64,000 bases of DNA, taken from positions 6,659 through 70,658 of the forward strand of contig NZ_JAFIRA010000005.1 in NCBI RefSeq assembly GCF_022848905.1, given 5' to 3'. This DNA is from Thermostichus vulcanus str. 'Rupite'. GTDB lineage: Bacteria; Cyanobacteriota; Cyanobacteriia; Thermostichales; Thermostichaceae. Positions 44,382-54,060 of this stretch are shown in pieces. The position numbers and the translations under genes are program-made. Every line of letters begins with the position of its first letter. Within the stretch, counting starts at the first letter, position 1. A model generated the notes under the pieces. That model searched no databases. It was not told where the DNA came from and worked only from the letters and a program-made list of their open reading frames with translations.

Positions 44382-46421
44382 TCACTGGGCGGAGGGGGGT
44401 GGGCCTGCAGTAGGCAGTTGCAACTCGATACGCGGTTGCCCTACGCCGTAGGTGAGGATGTAGCTCCAATGGAGGCACCGCAGCCAGAGACGCGGATAAT
44501 GGGCCTCTAGCCAAGGTTGCAGACGCCGCAATAGCCCTGGCACCCAACCCCTGAGCAAAAAAGAGAGCAGGGCCAGCCCGGTATAGCTGAAATAGGTGGG
44601 CAACCAGTCGGCAAACCCCTTGGCCCCTACGGCGTTCCAGATCCACAGCAGCAGCCTTGGGTTTTGCAGAGCGGCCTTGATCGCCATGCGGTTGAACGGG
44701 ATCCACCCAGCCCGATCCTTGATGAAATCATCCACCACTTCTGGGCTCTCACTGGCAAGAATGCCAAAAAAACTATTCAGAGTCGCGTTGATCCGGGCAG
44801 GGGGCAAAACCTTACCCGTGGGCACCATCATCCCCCGCGAGAACAGCCAAGTGACGGCGGAATTACCCTGATAGGCTCGGATTTGGGCTAGATCGGGGGC
44901 CGTGAGCAGATTGTGACGGAGGGCGGTATGGGAAAGATCGCACAGGCGCGGGCAGTTGCGGATTAACGAGCCAAAGCCGGTGAAACTAAGGGGCGATTGC
45001 ATGGCTGCCGCATCTCCAATGAGCAGCACCCGGTCAAAGCGGCTGTCGGGATCCGAGTGAGGAGCACCGTGATGAAAACGTCCGGGGATATAGCCAAAGG
45101 TGGCTTTTTTCCACTGCAGTTGCTCGGGGTCGCAGCGGCGGTATTCCGGCAGGATGGTGAAAAAGTCTTCGTACAGCTCCAGCAGGGATCCGGGATTCTC
45201 GGGATGAACCTGGTGGTAATGAAACAGGTAAAACGTCAGGTCGTTGCCGGGGCCGGGGAAGAGTTCCCAAATCAACTGCCGACCGCGACTGATGTCCCCA
45301 TGGCTGGCGAGAATATCCCCAAATTGGGGATCCCAAACCCCCGGCTCAAATCCCCCTTGGATGGTTGCTCCCACAGTTGGGCAAACGCTATCGAAGGCCC
45401 GTTGCCGATACAGCTGTTGAGCAATCGGTGAAGCGGTGCCCATCGCATCTACCAAAAGGCGGGATCCCAAGGTAAAAACTTGCCCCTCTCGCAAGTCCTT
45501 GAGAACCAGGGTTACCTCTTGCTCCGTGAGGTAAGCCCGTTGAAATTCGCTGCGGTCATAGATGGCTCCCCCGCAAGACCGGAGAATCTCACCGCACAGG
45601 TGCAACAGTTTTTCCGCATCAATGGCCAGGTTCAACACGGTTGGCGTATGCACCACGGGGGCCTTAATCGGGCTGTTACCATCAAAGAATTTGTTGAATC
45701 CATCCGTATATTCCCGCAGGATCAAGCTTTCCACTTGCTCCGCACTGAGAAGGCCCATCTCCACTAGGGTTCTCAACTCTCGCCGGGAAATGTTCCACTC
45801 GCGGTTCATGCGGCCAAAAGGCAGGCGCTCCACCAGGGCCACCCGGTAGCCCAGACGAGCCATGGCCGCTCCATAAATCGCCCCAAGCGCTCCACCCACG
45901 ATCACCAGATCCCAATGGCTCTCAGCAGGGTCAGGTGAAGGTTGCTTAAACAACACCGGCTGAGGATGTTTTGGGGGGGATTGCACCTCCTCACGCCAAC
46001 GCTTTTCCCACCAATAGACCCGTTGCAGGTCAAACTCCCCATTCGGGATCCGCCGGAAATACTTCACAGTTTGTGGGTAGAACGGCTCCAGTTGTTCAAA
46101 AATAGAACCCGCCTCCAAGTTAATTTCAGGCAATTGCGGGTAGCGATGGGGAAATTGTGCCTGAATCGCGGTTTCCAGCTCTCTCAGCCATTTGCGCTGC
46201 TTCGGAAAAGGCCGCTCCGACCACTGAAACACCTTCAGGTAGGTGGTATTCAATCCTGTCCAGGTCAACAAAGCCAGTTCGGCACCGGATCCCTGGATGC
46301 GCAAGCCACTGGCCGTCGGGATCCGTTTCCCCCCTTCCGGCAGAGGAATCGTTTGTAGCCATCGCACCACTTCAGCACGATTGGGAAAGGGGATCTCGCG
46401 GTAGTACAGCTGGGTGAGCAC
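44382..46421 (-). CDS. cruA: CruA-type lycopene cyclase / FAD-dependent oxidoreductase
   Basis: This 679-residue flavoprotein fits CruA: an N-terminal extension of about 170 residues, FAD motif WDLVIVGGALGAIYGAAMA near 168-187, LVERLPFGRMNREWNISR, DAMGTASPIA, LIGDAAAMQSPLSFTGFGS and a hydrophobic C-terminus (WLPTYFSYTGLALLSFLL). CruA cyclises lycopene to gamma/beta-carotene in some cyanobacteria and green sulfur bacteria; the paralogue CruP is shorter and of debated activity, so CruA fits better by length. It is last in a minus-strand series with mobA upstream on the left side; no cofactor protein is adjacent. Confidence 0.82.
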   Translation of the reverse strand: MLTQLYYREIPFPNRAEVVRWLQTIPLPEGGKRIPTASGLRIQGSGAELALLTWTGLNTTYLKVFQWSERPFPKQRKWLRELETAIQAQFPHRYPQLPEINLEAGSIFEQLEPFYPQTVKYFRRIPNGEFDLQRVYWWEKRWREEVQSPPKHPQPVLFKQPSPDPAESHWDLVIVGGALGAIYGAAMARLGYRVALVERLPFGRMNREWNISRRELRTLVEMGLLSAEQVESLILREYTDGFNKFFDGNSPIKAPVVHTPTVLNLAIDAEKLLHLCGEILRSCGGAIYDRSEFQRAYLTEQEVTLVLKDLREGQVFTLGSRLLVDAMGTASPIAQQLYRQRAFDSVCPTVGATIQGGFEPGVWDPQFGDILASHGDISRGRQLIWELFPGPGNDLTFYLFHYHQVHPENPGSLLELYEDFFTILPEYRRCDPEQLQWKKATFGYIPGRFHHGAPHSDPDSRFDRVLLIGDAAAMQSPLSFTGFGSLIRNCPRLCDLSHTALRHNLLTAPDLAQIRAYQGNSAVTWLFSRGMMVPTGKVLPPARINATLNSFFGILASESPEVVDDFIKDRAGWIPFNRMAIKAALQNPRLLLWIWNAVGAKGFADWLPTYFSYTGLALLSFLLRGWVPGLLRRLQPWLEAHYPRLWLRCLHWSYILTYGVGQPRIELQLPTAGPPPSAQ

Positions 46422-46550
46422 GGTGCCAAGAAATGAAACTGAGCTTGTCGTTTGCAGGGCAAATCTTTACTCATTGTGACATGAGGGATCCCTTGCACCC
46501 GAGGCAATTCAATTGTCCAGATGTCCAGGACAGACCCTCAAGGCCGAACC

Positions 46551-47165
46551 TCAGGGATTCGCACCCTCTAGATCCGCGGGGACATTGCAGTTGGTCAACA
46601 TCTGCGCCTGCCAAAGCGGCAGCACCACCGTTGGGATCCCGGACAACCAGTCTTGAAACGATCCCCCGCCGGTTTGGAGAAAAGCCTCTAGCTGGTGCAT
46701 CTGGGACAAGCGGTAAAAGCCGCATAGCGGTTCCCATCCCCGCTGGGTTTTGGGCAGAGCGGCAACCATTTCTGGGGGCAGGGATCCAAGGCGATGTCTC
46801 CATTCCCACAAGACTTGTTCATCCAAACAAGGCATATCGCAGGCCAGCAGCAAAACCCAGTCTGGAGGGATAGCCTCTGCCTGCAAGCGAGCTACCCCTT
46901 CCTGAAAAGCCAGCAACGGGCCGCGATGGGGGGCGCTTTCCCGCCAGAGGTGCCAACCCGGATCCACCACATCGGTGTAACGCTCCGGCCAAGGGGTGAG
47001 AATGTAAACCCTCTCGGTACAGGCTGCCGCCACCTGCGCCACTCGCCGTAACAACGGGATCCCCTGCCAAAGCAACAGGGCTTTATCGGATCCCATGCGG
47101 CGGCTATTGCCCCCCGCCAAAACCAGGGTATCCACCCGCGGTAGGGCAGAAAAAGCCTTAGTCAT
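46551..47165 (-). CDS. mobA: Molybdenum cofactor guanylyltransferase
   Basis: This 204-residue MobA transfers GMP to molybdopterin. It has the nucleotidyltransferase signature VLAGGNSRRMGSDKALL, LLLACDMPCLD (metal Asp), and PLCGFYRLS. A single cytosolic domain. The gene is between the Uma2 pseudogene upstream and the cruA start downstream, all on the minus strand. Molybdoenzymes such as nitrate reductase are expected elsewhere. Confidence 0.88.
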   Translation of the reverse strand: MTKAFSALPRVDTLVLAGGNSRRMGSDKALLLWQGIPLLRRVAQVAAACTERVYILTPWPERYTDVVDPGWHLWRESAPHRGPLLAFQEGVARLQAEAIPPDWVLLLACDMPCLDEQVLWEWRHRLGSLPPEMVAALPKTQRGWEPLCGFYRLSQMHQLEAFLQTGGGSFQDWLSGIPTVVLPLWQAQMLTNCNVPADLEGANP

Positions 47166-47194
47166 CCGGATTCAGACCTGACCGATCTGAGTGA

Positions 47195-47576
47195 TCAGAG
47201 TTTTGCAAGTTGCGCTTGACCCACTGCTGGGGATATCCACCTCAATCGCCAAATCCGGAGGAGGATCTGGGAGGAGGATCTGTTTTCTGTTTTTAAATCA
47301 ATAGCCACCTTACCCCGCACCGCCAACTCATTTTGATTTTGAATGTAGTAGCACTCATCAGACTCCAACCCTTTCCGGAGGTCTTCTCGATTCCAGGTAG
47401 TGGATCCAAAGTTGGCCATCTCTCACGTCCATTTCTTCTGTGGCGACCTCGACAATCCGCTCCAAAAGTCGTCTATAGCGCTCATGAATCGGTAGCAGCG
47501 ACAGGATTTCTAACGTCCCCTCTTCATAGGTCAACCGTTTAGCGGGATCCGATTCCATCGCCTGAAAGGCTCCCAT
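47195..47576 (-). pseudogene. Uma2-family pseudogene
   Basis: Minus-strand fragments in different frames read KRLTYEEGTLEILSLLPIHE, STTWNREDLRKGLESDECYY and, after another shift, DPPPDLAIEVDIPSS, which are consecutive parts of a Uma2 protein. One frameshift is caused by a perfect 13-bp tandem duplication (CAGATCCTCCTCC twice on the minus strand, near 47255-47282). Another lies near 47400. The C-terminal third and the first strand are lost. It abuts ycf46 end to end. Confidence 0.82.
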
Positions 47577-49208
47577 TCAGGAGGGCAAAAAACACTGTTT
47601 CATCTCTTGGAGTACCTTGACATCTTGGGAGGCGGTACGTGCCCCCGCTTGGGCAGCCCAACACTTGAGGTTCTCAATTTGGTCGCGGGCAATCGAGGCT
47701 AGCGGCACCGTTTCGGCAATTGCTTGCAGAATATCTGCCTGGGTAAAGTCCCGCCGGCCTTCTCCACTGCTACCCCCAAAGGCGTTGTACATGGCATCCA
47801 CAATGGCTTGTTCGATTTCCGCCCCACTAAAGTTTTCCGACTGAGCCGCCAAAACCCCGAGGTCGAACTCCCGCAGGCGACTGGGTCGTAACCGTTGCAG
47901 ATGGACACGAAAGATTTCTTTGCGTTCCGCTTCGGTGGGTAAGTTCAAGAAGAAAATCTCATCAAAGCGGCCTTTGCGCAGCAGTTCTGGTGGCAGCAAC
48001 GGCACATTGTTAGCAGTAGCAACAATAAAGACGGGGCTGGTTTTCTCCTGCATCCAGGTGATCAGGCTGCCAAACACCCGCCGACTGGTCCCGGAGTCTC
48101 CGTCGGCACCACTGGCAATATTGCCAAAGGCTTTGTCGATCTCATCGATCCAGAGCACACAGGGGGCCATCGCTTCTGAGAGTTGGATCATCTGCCGTAC
48201 CCGACTTTCCGATTCCCCGACAATCCCGGCGAACAGACGCCCGGCATCCAACCGCAGCAGGGGCAAGCGCCATTCGTTGGCAATGGTTTTGGCGGATAGG
48301 GATTTGCCAGTGCCTTGGATCCCGACCAGCAACACGCCCTTGGGATTGGGCAAACCGTAGCGACGTGCCTCTTCCGTAAAGGCCTCCTGACGCACCCGTA
48401 CCCAGGCTTTCAGGTTGTCTAAGCCCCCCACACTTTTTAGGGTCTCGCGGGCGGTGAAAAACTCCAGAATACCGGTTTGGCGGATGGCTTGTTTTTTCTC
48501 CTCCAAGACCAGGTCAATATCGGCTTCGTTGACCTCTTGTTTGGCGGCCAAAGCGCGGGCTAAAACACGGCGGATGCGCTCCCGGCTCAAACCCTGGCAG
48601 GCTTTCACCAACTGTTCGTAGGCCAGGGGGGTCAGTTTTAACTTCTCCGGAGCCACGTAAAGCTGGATCAGACGGCTGATCTCTTCGCTACTGGGCAGAG
48701 GAATATCCACGACGGTCATTTCTTCTGCCAGATCACTGGGGATTTCCAGCGTGTGGCTGAGGATAAGCAAGATCTTGCGGCTGCGCTTCAGCTCGCGGCT
48801 GAGGTTCTTCAGTTCGCGGATGACTGGGGCATTTTTGTCACTGCTGGCGTTGCGCAAAACAAAGTGCAGATCCCGCAGCACAAACAGAGTATCTTCACTA
48901 GGGGCAGAGCGCATCACCCGCCCCAGGGCGGCCATGACCGAACCGCGATCCTCGCCATTGTCTTGCCAGCCCCGCACCAAGTCCCAGATCAACAGTTTGC
49001 GGGGTGGATCCGTGCGCTTGGCCACCTGGGCCAGCACAGCATCGGCAGGTTCCTCTTCTGGAGAAACCAAGTAAATGAGGGGGTAACGGGCCCGGATCAT
49101 CAGGTCGAGAGCCGTGATCAGCTCCGCTTGTGGTTCCGACGGGATCCCGTTTGGGGAGAGAGCTAACCTGCTTTCGCTTTCAGGCAGGCGTTGGGCGGCA
49201 TCAGTCAT
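47577..49208 (-). CDS. ycf46: AAA+ ATPase Ycf46
   Basis: This 543-residue AAA protein has an N-terminal STAND-like region (about 25-250) and a C-terminal AAA module with Walker A GIQGTGKSLSAKT near 300, Walker B CVLWIDEIDKAF near 355, sensor ATANNVPLLPPELLRKGRFDE and arginine fingers. It is conserved in cyanobacteria and red-algal plastids and has been linked to CO2/photosynthesis regulation in Synechocystis. It is single-standing, following thiE on the same strand by 21 bp, so the two may be co-transcribed. Confidence 0.9.
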   Translation of the reverse strand: MTDAAQRLPESESRLALSPNGIPSEPQAELITALDLMIRARYPLIYLVSPEEEPADAVLAQVAKRTDPPRKLLIWDLVRGWQDNGEDRGSVMAALGRVMRSAPSEDTLFVLRDLHFVLRNASSDKNAPVIRELKNLSRELKRSRKILLILSHTLEIPSDLAEEMTVVDIPLPSSEEISRLIQLYVAPEKLKLTPLAYEQLVKACQGLSRERIRRVLARALAAKQEVNEADIDLVLEEKKQAIRQTGILEFFTARETLKSVGGLDNLKAWVRVRQEAFTEEARRYGLPNPKGVLLVGIQGTGKSLSAKTIANEWRLPLLRLDAGRLFAGIVGESESRVRQMIQLSEAMAPCVLWIDEIDKAFGNIASGADGDSGTSRRVFGSLITWMQEKTSPVFIVATANNVPLLPPELLRKGRFDEIFFLNLPTEAERKEIFRVHLQRLRPSRLREFDLGVLAAQSENFSGAEIEQAIVDAMYNAFGGSSGEGRRDFTQADILQAIAETVPLASIARDQIENLKCWAAQAGARTASQDVKVLQEMKQCFLPS

Positions 49209-49229
49209 GGCATCGGTTGTGAAGTCAAG

Positions 49230-50282
49230 TTAAGACAAAGCAGGGATCCCTTGGGGTAGCAATTCCCCCAGCATCAGGCGTGCGGTTTGGGTCGGATCAG
49301 GGGCTTCCATCAACGCCCGCACCACGGCAACACGAGTGGCCCCCGCCTCCCGCACTTGGGCCAGATTGTGGGCATCAATGCCGCCAATGGCAAACCAGGG
49401 AATGTGGGCTTTATCGGCAGCCAAGCGCACATACTCCAGTCCGGCAGCGGGTTTATCGGCTTTGGTGGGGGTGGGGTAAACGGGGCCAACCCCGATGTAA
49501 TCCACACCCGCAGTCAATGCCTGGGCCAATTCCTCCGGGTTGGTGGTGGAAAGGCCAATCAGCTTCTGGGATCCCAGCAGTTGTCGGGCCCAGGCCACCG
49601 GCAAATCGGTTTGGCCGAGGTGAACTCCATCCGCCTGACTGATCAGGGCCAAGTCAATGCGGTCGTTGACAATCATCAGGGCATGGTAACGGTTGCACAG
49701 TTGCCGCAGTTGCTCCAGTTGCCGCAGCATTTCACGGTCGGAGAGGTTTTTCTGACGGTACTGCACCAGCGTTACCCCACCGCGCAAGGATTTTTCCACC
49801 GCTTCTAGCCAGTCGGGGACGGGGCTGGTCACCAGGTAAAGATAGGCCGACAAAAGGCGTTGCCGCAGGGATCCCCCCAGGAGTTCATGTTCCAGTGTAT
49901 AGAGGCGATAGCGCATATCCTGGGCCAGCTTGGCCAAGCCGGGCGCTACCCAATGGCTGGATTCTGCCAGTTTCCCGTATTCTTCTAAGACTCGTAGCGC
50001 TTCCTGAACGCGGCTGCAATTGGCCTGCAACAGATGGCTGAGATCGCGGCGTCGCTCTTCTTGGGGGTGGGAGAGTTGTGTCCCGGGATCGGCGGGAGTA
50101 TCGCGGGCAAAGCGCAAGGGATCGCTGTGCCACTGGGCCAAAGCCTGGCGCATTTCCTTGCATTCACGGGAGCCTGCAGCATCTTCCAGGCCAAAGCGAA
50201 ACCACTCTTCCAAAACCCGCAGTCCTTCACGGGCACGGTCCAGGTTGGCATCGAGAATACGGGCGACGGCCTGAGGTTTCAT
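49230..50282 (-). CDS. thiE: Thiamine-phosphate synthase with N-terminal ThiD2 domain
   Basis: This 350-residue protein has an N-terminal ThiD2-like domain (about 1-130: [40 protein letters not shown]) and a C-terminal ThiE TIM barrel (about 150-345: [61 protein letters not shown]). It joins HMP-PP and thiazole phosphate. The ThiD2 fusion is typical of cyanobacteria. ATG 50282 matches the family start with AAGGGAAAT upstream; a longer frame to 50387 overlaps the upstream gene. No TPP riboswitch is seen in the leader. Confidence 0.93.
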   Translation of the reverse strand: MKPQAVARILDANLDRAREGLRVLEEWFRFGLEDAAGSRECKEMRQALAQWHSDPLRFARDTPADPGTQLSHPQEERRRDLSHLLQANCSRVQEALRVLEEYGKLAESSHWVAPGLAKLAQDMRYRLYTLEHELLGGSLRQRLLSAYLYLVTSPVPDWLEAVEKSLRGGVTLVQYRQKNLSDREMLRQLEQLRQLCNRYHALMIVNDRIDLALISQADGVHLGQTDLPVAWARQLLGSQKLIGLSTTNPEELAQALTAGVDYIGVGPVYPTPTKADKPAAGLEYVRLAADKAHIPWFAIGGIDAHNLAQVREAGATRVAVVRALMEAPDPTQTARLMLGELLPQGIPALS

Positions 50283-50310
50283 ATTTCCCTTGACGTGGGG
50301 AAAGCTACCT

Positions 50311-50649
50311 TCACTGTAAATCGGAATGGTTATCCTGACTGTCTGTGGAGGTGAGGGAGGGAGCTTGTGGCTGTTGCCACAGCGCATTGAGAAACGCCTG
50401 CTCTAGGGTATGACCCCAGGCAAATTCTCGTGGGTTAGGCTGTTCTGGCAGGTAGGCCCAGGCATAACGCTCACAATCGGGAAAATAGCGAATTTCCCAC
50501 CAAGTTCCCCCCACCGGCACATCTTTCACCGCCCGCAAAAAAGGACCGCGATGGCGGGTGAGGCGCTCTTCGACAAAATAGGGGCCTTCTAGCTGGAGGG
50601 TTTCTACGGCTGCGATGAACTCGGCCCGTTGTCGCTCATTTCGGATCAT
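50311..50649 (-). CDS. Conserved hypothetical protein, 112 aa
   Basis: I do not recognise a named family. The protein is compact and soluble: MIRNERQRAEFIAAVETLQL then RHRGPFLRAVKDVPVGGTWW, EIRYFPDCERYAWAYLPEQP and HTLEQAFLNALWQQ, a pattern of helix, strands and helix with many aromatic residues, likely a conserved cyanobacterial protein. The gene ends 28 bp before the thiE start on the same strand, so it probably leads the thiE transcript. Divergent from the LpxB-like gene. Confidence 0.65.
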   Translation of the reverse strand: MIRNERQRAEFIAAVETLQLEGPYFVEERLTRHRGPFLRAVKDVPVGGTWWEIRYFPDCERYAWAYLPEQPNPREFAWGHTLEQAFLNALWQQPQAPSLTSTDSQDNHSDLQ

Positions 50650-50705
50650 CTCCTCGGTTCCGCTCTCGAATTGGCTCTATTTTAGGGGGAGATTTCGGGT
50701 GTGCT

Positions 50706-51938
50706 GTGGGATCCCTCTCAATTCAGTCTCAATCCCGGCGAGATCCGCCGCGGGTGCTTTGCCTGAGCAATGGACATGGGGAAGATGAGGTGGCCAGTCG
50801 CATTGCGGTTGCGCTTGTGCAACGCGGGATCCAGGTGCGGGCTTTGCCGATTGTGGGGGAAGGGAAAGCTTATGTGCGCCAAGGGATCCCGATCTTGGTT
50901 ACCCCTCAGGTGATGCCGTCGGGGGGCTTCATTTACCAGGATTGGCGACAGCTGTGGCGGGATGTGCGGGGCGGGTTGCTGGGGTTGACGGGTCGGCAAC
51001 TGGCTGTGATCCGCCAGGAAGCGGCCCAGACGGATCTCGTGCTGGCGGTGGGGGATATTGTGCCGCTGCTGATGGCCTGGTGGAGCGGGATCCCCTATGG
51101 GTTTGTGGGTACAGCCAAGTCCGATTACTACTGGCGCGATGAACAAGGGCCCTACCGGCGCGCCTGGATCCCTTGGGGGGAACCCATCTCCGATTATTTG
51201 CCCTGGGAACGCTGGTTGATGGGGCACAAACGCTGTCGCGGAGCTTTTTTGCGGGATGAACTGACGGCCACCGCCCTATCCAAACGGGGCTTGAGAACCT
51301 TTTACCTGGGCAACCCGATGATGGATGGGCTGGAGGCGCAAAGGGACCTGCCCCTGGATCCACACCGACCGGCATTGTTGCTGTTGCCGGGATCCCGTCC
51401 GCCGGAAGCCTATCGCAACTGGGCCTTGATGATGCAGGTGGTGCAAGGGATCCCAGCGGAGATTCAAGTTTACGCCGCCCTCAGTCCGAATTTGGATCCG
51501 GCCCAACTCCAGGAGCGGATCCCGGCTGAGCGTAGAGATCTACCCCTGATCTGGGGAGACTTTGGCACCTGTGTACAACGGGCCACTGTGGTACTGGCCA
51601 TGGCAGGAACGGCCACCGAACAGTGTGTGGGTTTGGGCAAACCGGTGATCACCTTGCCGGGAGAGGGGCCACAATTTACCCCTCGCTTTGCAGAAGCCCA
51701 AACTCGTCTGCTGGGATCCGCTGTCCAGCTCACGTCTGTCGAGCACGCCCCCAGGCTACTTCATCAGATTCTGGAGCGCCTGGCCACCGATCCAACCTAC
51801 ACCGCCCAACTGCAAGCCCATGGGCACCAACGGATGGGATCGCCGGGAGCAACCCAGCGCATTGCAGCTCAAATACAAACCTGGCTGAACTTTGGGGGAT
51901 CCGACGCGATTTTGCGGCCAACTGGACAAGGTATATAG
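50706..51938 (+). CDS. Lipid-A-disaccharide synthase-related protein
   Basis: This 410-residue GT-B protein is related to LpxB but belongs to the cyanobacterial 'LpxB-related' group: CLSNGHGEDEVASRIAVALVQRG, LVLAVGDIVPLLMAW, FLRDELTATALSKRG, YLGNPMMDG, LLLLPGSRPPEAYRN, and AMAGTATEQCVGLGKPVITLPGEGPQFT. The nucleotide-sugar-binding C-terminal half is well preserved, but the substrate is unknown because true lipid A genes are elsewhere or absent. Start GTG 50706. It precedes ndhF by 25 bp on the same strand. Confidence 0.82.
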   Translation: MGSLSIQSQSRRDPPRVLCLSNGHGEDEVASRIAVALVQRGIQVRALPIVGEGKAYVRQGIPILVTPQVMPSGGFIYQDWRQLWRDVRGGLLGLTGRQLAVIRQEAAQTDLVLAVGDIVPLLMAWWSGIPYGFVGTAKSDYYWRDEQGPYRRAWIPWGEPISDYLPWERWLMGHKRCRGAFLRDELTATALSKRGLRTFYLGNPMMDGLEAQRDLPLDPHRPALLLLPGSRPPEAYRNWALMMQVVQGIPAEIQVYAALSPNLDPAQLQERIPAERRDLPLIWGDFGTCVQRATVVLAMAGTATEQCVGLGKPVITLPGEGPQFTPRFAEAQTRLLGSAVQLTSVEHAPRLLHQILERLATDPTYTAQLQAHGHQRMGSPGATQRIAAQIQTWLNFGGSDAILRPTGQGI

Positions 51939-51963
51939 TGATTAAAAAATCCTTAATAAGCGG

Positions 51964-53808
51964 ATGTCAAACCTTATTTTGTTGGAGAGCAGTTGGTGGA
52001 TTCCTTTCTATGGACTGGCGGGGGCCGCTTTGGCTCTGCCCTGGGCCACAGGATGGGTGAAGCGCAGTGGCCCTCGTCCAGCAGCTTACCTCAATATTTT
52101 GTTGACTTTGGTGGCTCTTGTCCACGGCCTGTGGGTGCTGCGGCAGGTGTGGGGTCATGCCCCTTACATTGTGGACTACCCCTGGTTTCGGGTGGCGGAT
52201 CTGGATTTGTTCCTGTCTCTGGAGATTTCTCCCCTCACCATGGGGGCAGTGGTCTGGATTAGCGGTCTCAGTTTGTTAGCGCAAATCTACGCGCTCGGCT
52301 ACTTGGATAAAGACTGGGGCTTGGGCCGTTTTTCCGCGTTGATGGGCTTTTTTGAGGGGGCGCTCACCGGCATTGCCATGAGCGATTCGCTGTTTTTGAG
52401 CTACGCCTTGCTGGAGATGCTCACCCTCTCCACCTATCTGCTAGTGGGCTTCTGGTATGCTCAGCCTCTGGTGGTGACAGCGGCACGGGATGCCTTTTTA
52501 ACCAAGCGGGTGGGGGATCTGCTGCTGCTGATGGGGGTGGTGACGGTTTCCAACTTCTCAGGGACTTTGACATTTTCCGGCCTGCGGGATTGGGCGGCGA
52601 CGGCCAGTTTGGATCCCACCTGGGCGGCCTTGATGGGGTTGGCCTTGATGGCAGGGCCACTGGGCAAATGTGCCCAGTTTCCGCTGCACCTGTGGTTGGA
52701 TGAAGCGATGGAAGGGCCTAACCCGGCCTCGATTATGCGCAACTCAGTGGTGGTAGCCTGCGGGGCCTTTGTGCTGATTAAGCTGCAACCGCTTTTGGCC
52801 CTCTCCCCGATCACAGATGGTTTTTTGGTTACCATCGGCACGATCACCGCCATTGGCGGATCCCTGGTGGCGCTGGCCCAAATCGATATCAAGCGAACCT
52901 TCTCCTATTCCACCAGTGCCTATTTGGGATTGGTCTTTGTGGCAGTGGGGATGCAGCAACCGGATTTGGCGCTGGAGCTATTGCTGATGCACGGTCTGGC
53001 CAAGGCATTGCTGTTTACGGGGGTGGGATCCATTATCTACACCACTGCTACCCAGAACCTGACGGAATTGGGGGGCTTGCGCAGTCGCATGCCGGCTACT
53101 GTAACCGCTTTTGCCGTGGGATCCCTGGGGATGGTGGCGCTGTTGCCGCTGGGGTGCTTTTGGACCATGGCTCGCCTAGCCTTGGTGTATAGCGTTTTGC
53201 AACCGGCGCTGGTGGGGGTGTTGTTGCTGGTGAATGGCTTGACCACTCTGAACCTGATGCGGGTGTTTGGGTTGGTATTTCAGGGATCCCCGCAACCGAA
53301 AACCCGGCGGGCACCGGAGGTGGGCTGGCTGATGGCCCTGCCGATGGGGATCCTAGCGGTACAAACCCTGCTCATGCCCTGGTTGTTCTGGCATTGGCAG
53401 CTTTATCCGGCTTGGATCCCGGAGCTGAAGCTGATGGCGGTGTTGCTGGTGGTTTCCGGGGCCTTGGGGGCCGGCCTTGGGGGCTGGCTCTACTGGGGGG
53501 GTAAACGGATGTTGCGCTTACCTTGGCCGGAGCTACAAAATCTGCTGGCCTATGACTTCTATACGGGGCAACTGTATCAATCTTTGGTGGTGCAACCGAT
53601 CAGCAGCCTGTCGCGGGGGCTGGAGTGGCTGGATCGCCACTGGGTGGATGGGTTGGTGAATGGGGTTGGGCTAGCTTTTTTGTTCAGCGGCGAAACCTTG
53701 AAATACACCTTATCGGGGCGGATGCAACTGTACGTGTTGCTGATCCTAATTGGGGTCGTGGTGGTGGTGGCCTGGTTAATGCGCTCACCGCTACCGGGAT
53801 TGGTTTAA
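51964..53808 (+). CDS. ndhF: NAD(P)H dehydrogenase subunit NdhF of a CO2-uptake NDH-1 complex
   Basis: This 614-residue antiporter-like subunit has about 15 membrane helices: DKDWGLGRFSALMGFFEGA, MLTLSTYLLVGFWYAQP, LGKCAQFPLHLWLDEAMEGP, IDIKRTFSYSTSAYLGLVF and HGLAKALLFTGVGSIIYTT. Together with ndhD and the cup gene downstream it fits the NDH-1MS or MS' complexes, which turn CO2 into bicarbonate while pumping protons. Operon layout fits ndhF3/D3/cupA or ndhF4/D4/cupB; without a small cupS gene I favour the F4 type. The gap to ndhD is 252 bp. Confidence 0.88.
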   Translation: MSNLILLESSWWIPFYGLAGAALALPWATGWVKRSGPRPAAYLNILLTLVALVHGLWVLRQVWGHAPYIVDYPWFRVADLDLFLSLEISPLTMGAVVWISGLSLLAQIYALGYLDKDWGLGRFSALMGFFEGALTGIAMSDSLFLSYALLEMLTLSTYLLVGFWYAQPLVVTAARDAFLTKRVGDLLLLMGVVTVSNFSGTLTFSGLRDWAATASLDPTWAALMGLALMAGPLGKCAQFPLHLWLDEAMEGPNPASIMRNSVVVACGAFVLIKLQPLLALSPITDGFLVTIGTITAIGGSLVALAQIDIKRTFSYSTSAYLGLVFVAVGMQQPDLALELLLMHGLAKALLFTGVGSIIYTTATQNLTELGGLRSRMPATVTAFAVGSLGMVALLPLGCFWTMARLALVYSVLQPALVGVLLLVNGLTTLNLMRVFGLVFQGSPQPKTRRAPEVGWLMALPMGILAVQTLLMPWLFWHWQLYPAWIPELKLMAVLLVVSGALGAGLGGWLYWGGKRMLRLPWPELQNLLAYDFYTGQLYQSLVVQPISSLSRGLEWLDRHWVDGLVNGVGLAFLFSGETLKYTLSGRMQLYVLLILIGVVVVVAWLMRSPLPGLV

Positions 53809-54060
53809 CGGGTGAGAACCAGGATGTGGGCTCATTGGGTTGGGTTTTGTTACCCCGTTGCGGAGCGACTTAGGCTGAAAGTGGTCAAGGGAACTTTGCT
53901 GAATGGTTGCAGGGGCTTTTACAAGAGTGGGGCCAATTAGGTAAGGATGTTCACTTGGGATCCAAATCGGGATCACATGGGATCACAACGGTTGGGTTTT
54001 GCAATGGTTTGCAATTGCTAGAGGTTTGAGGGTGAGCGTGCGAGCAGCTGGGAGAGAGAA

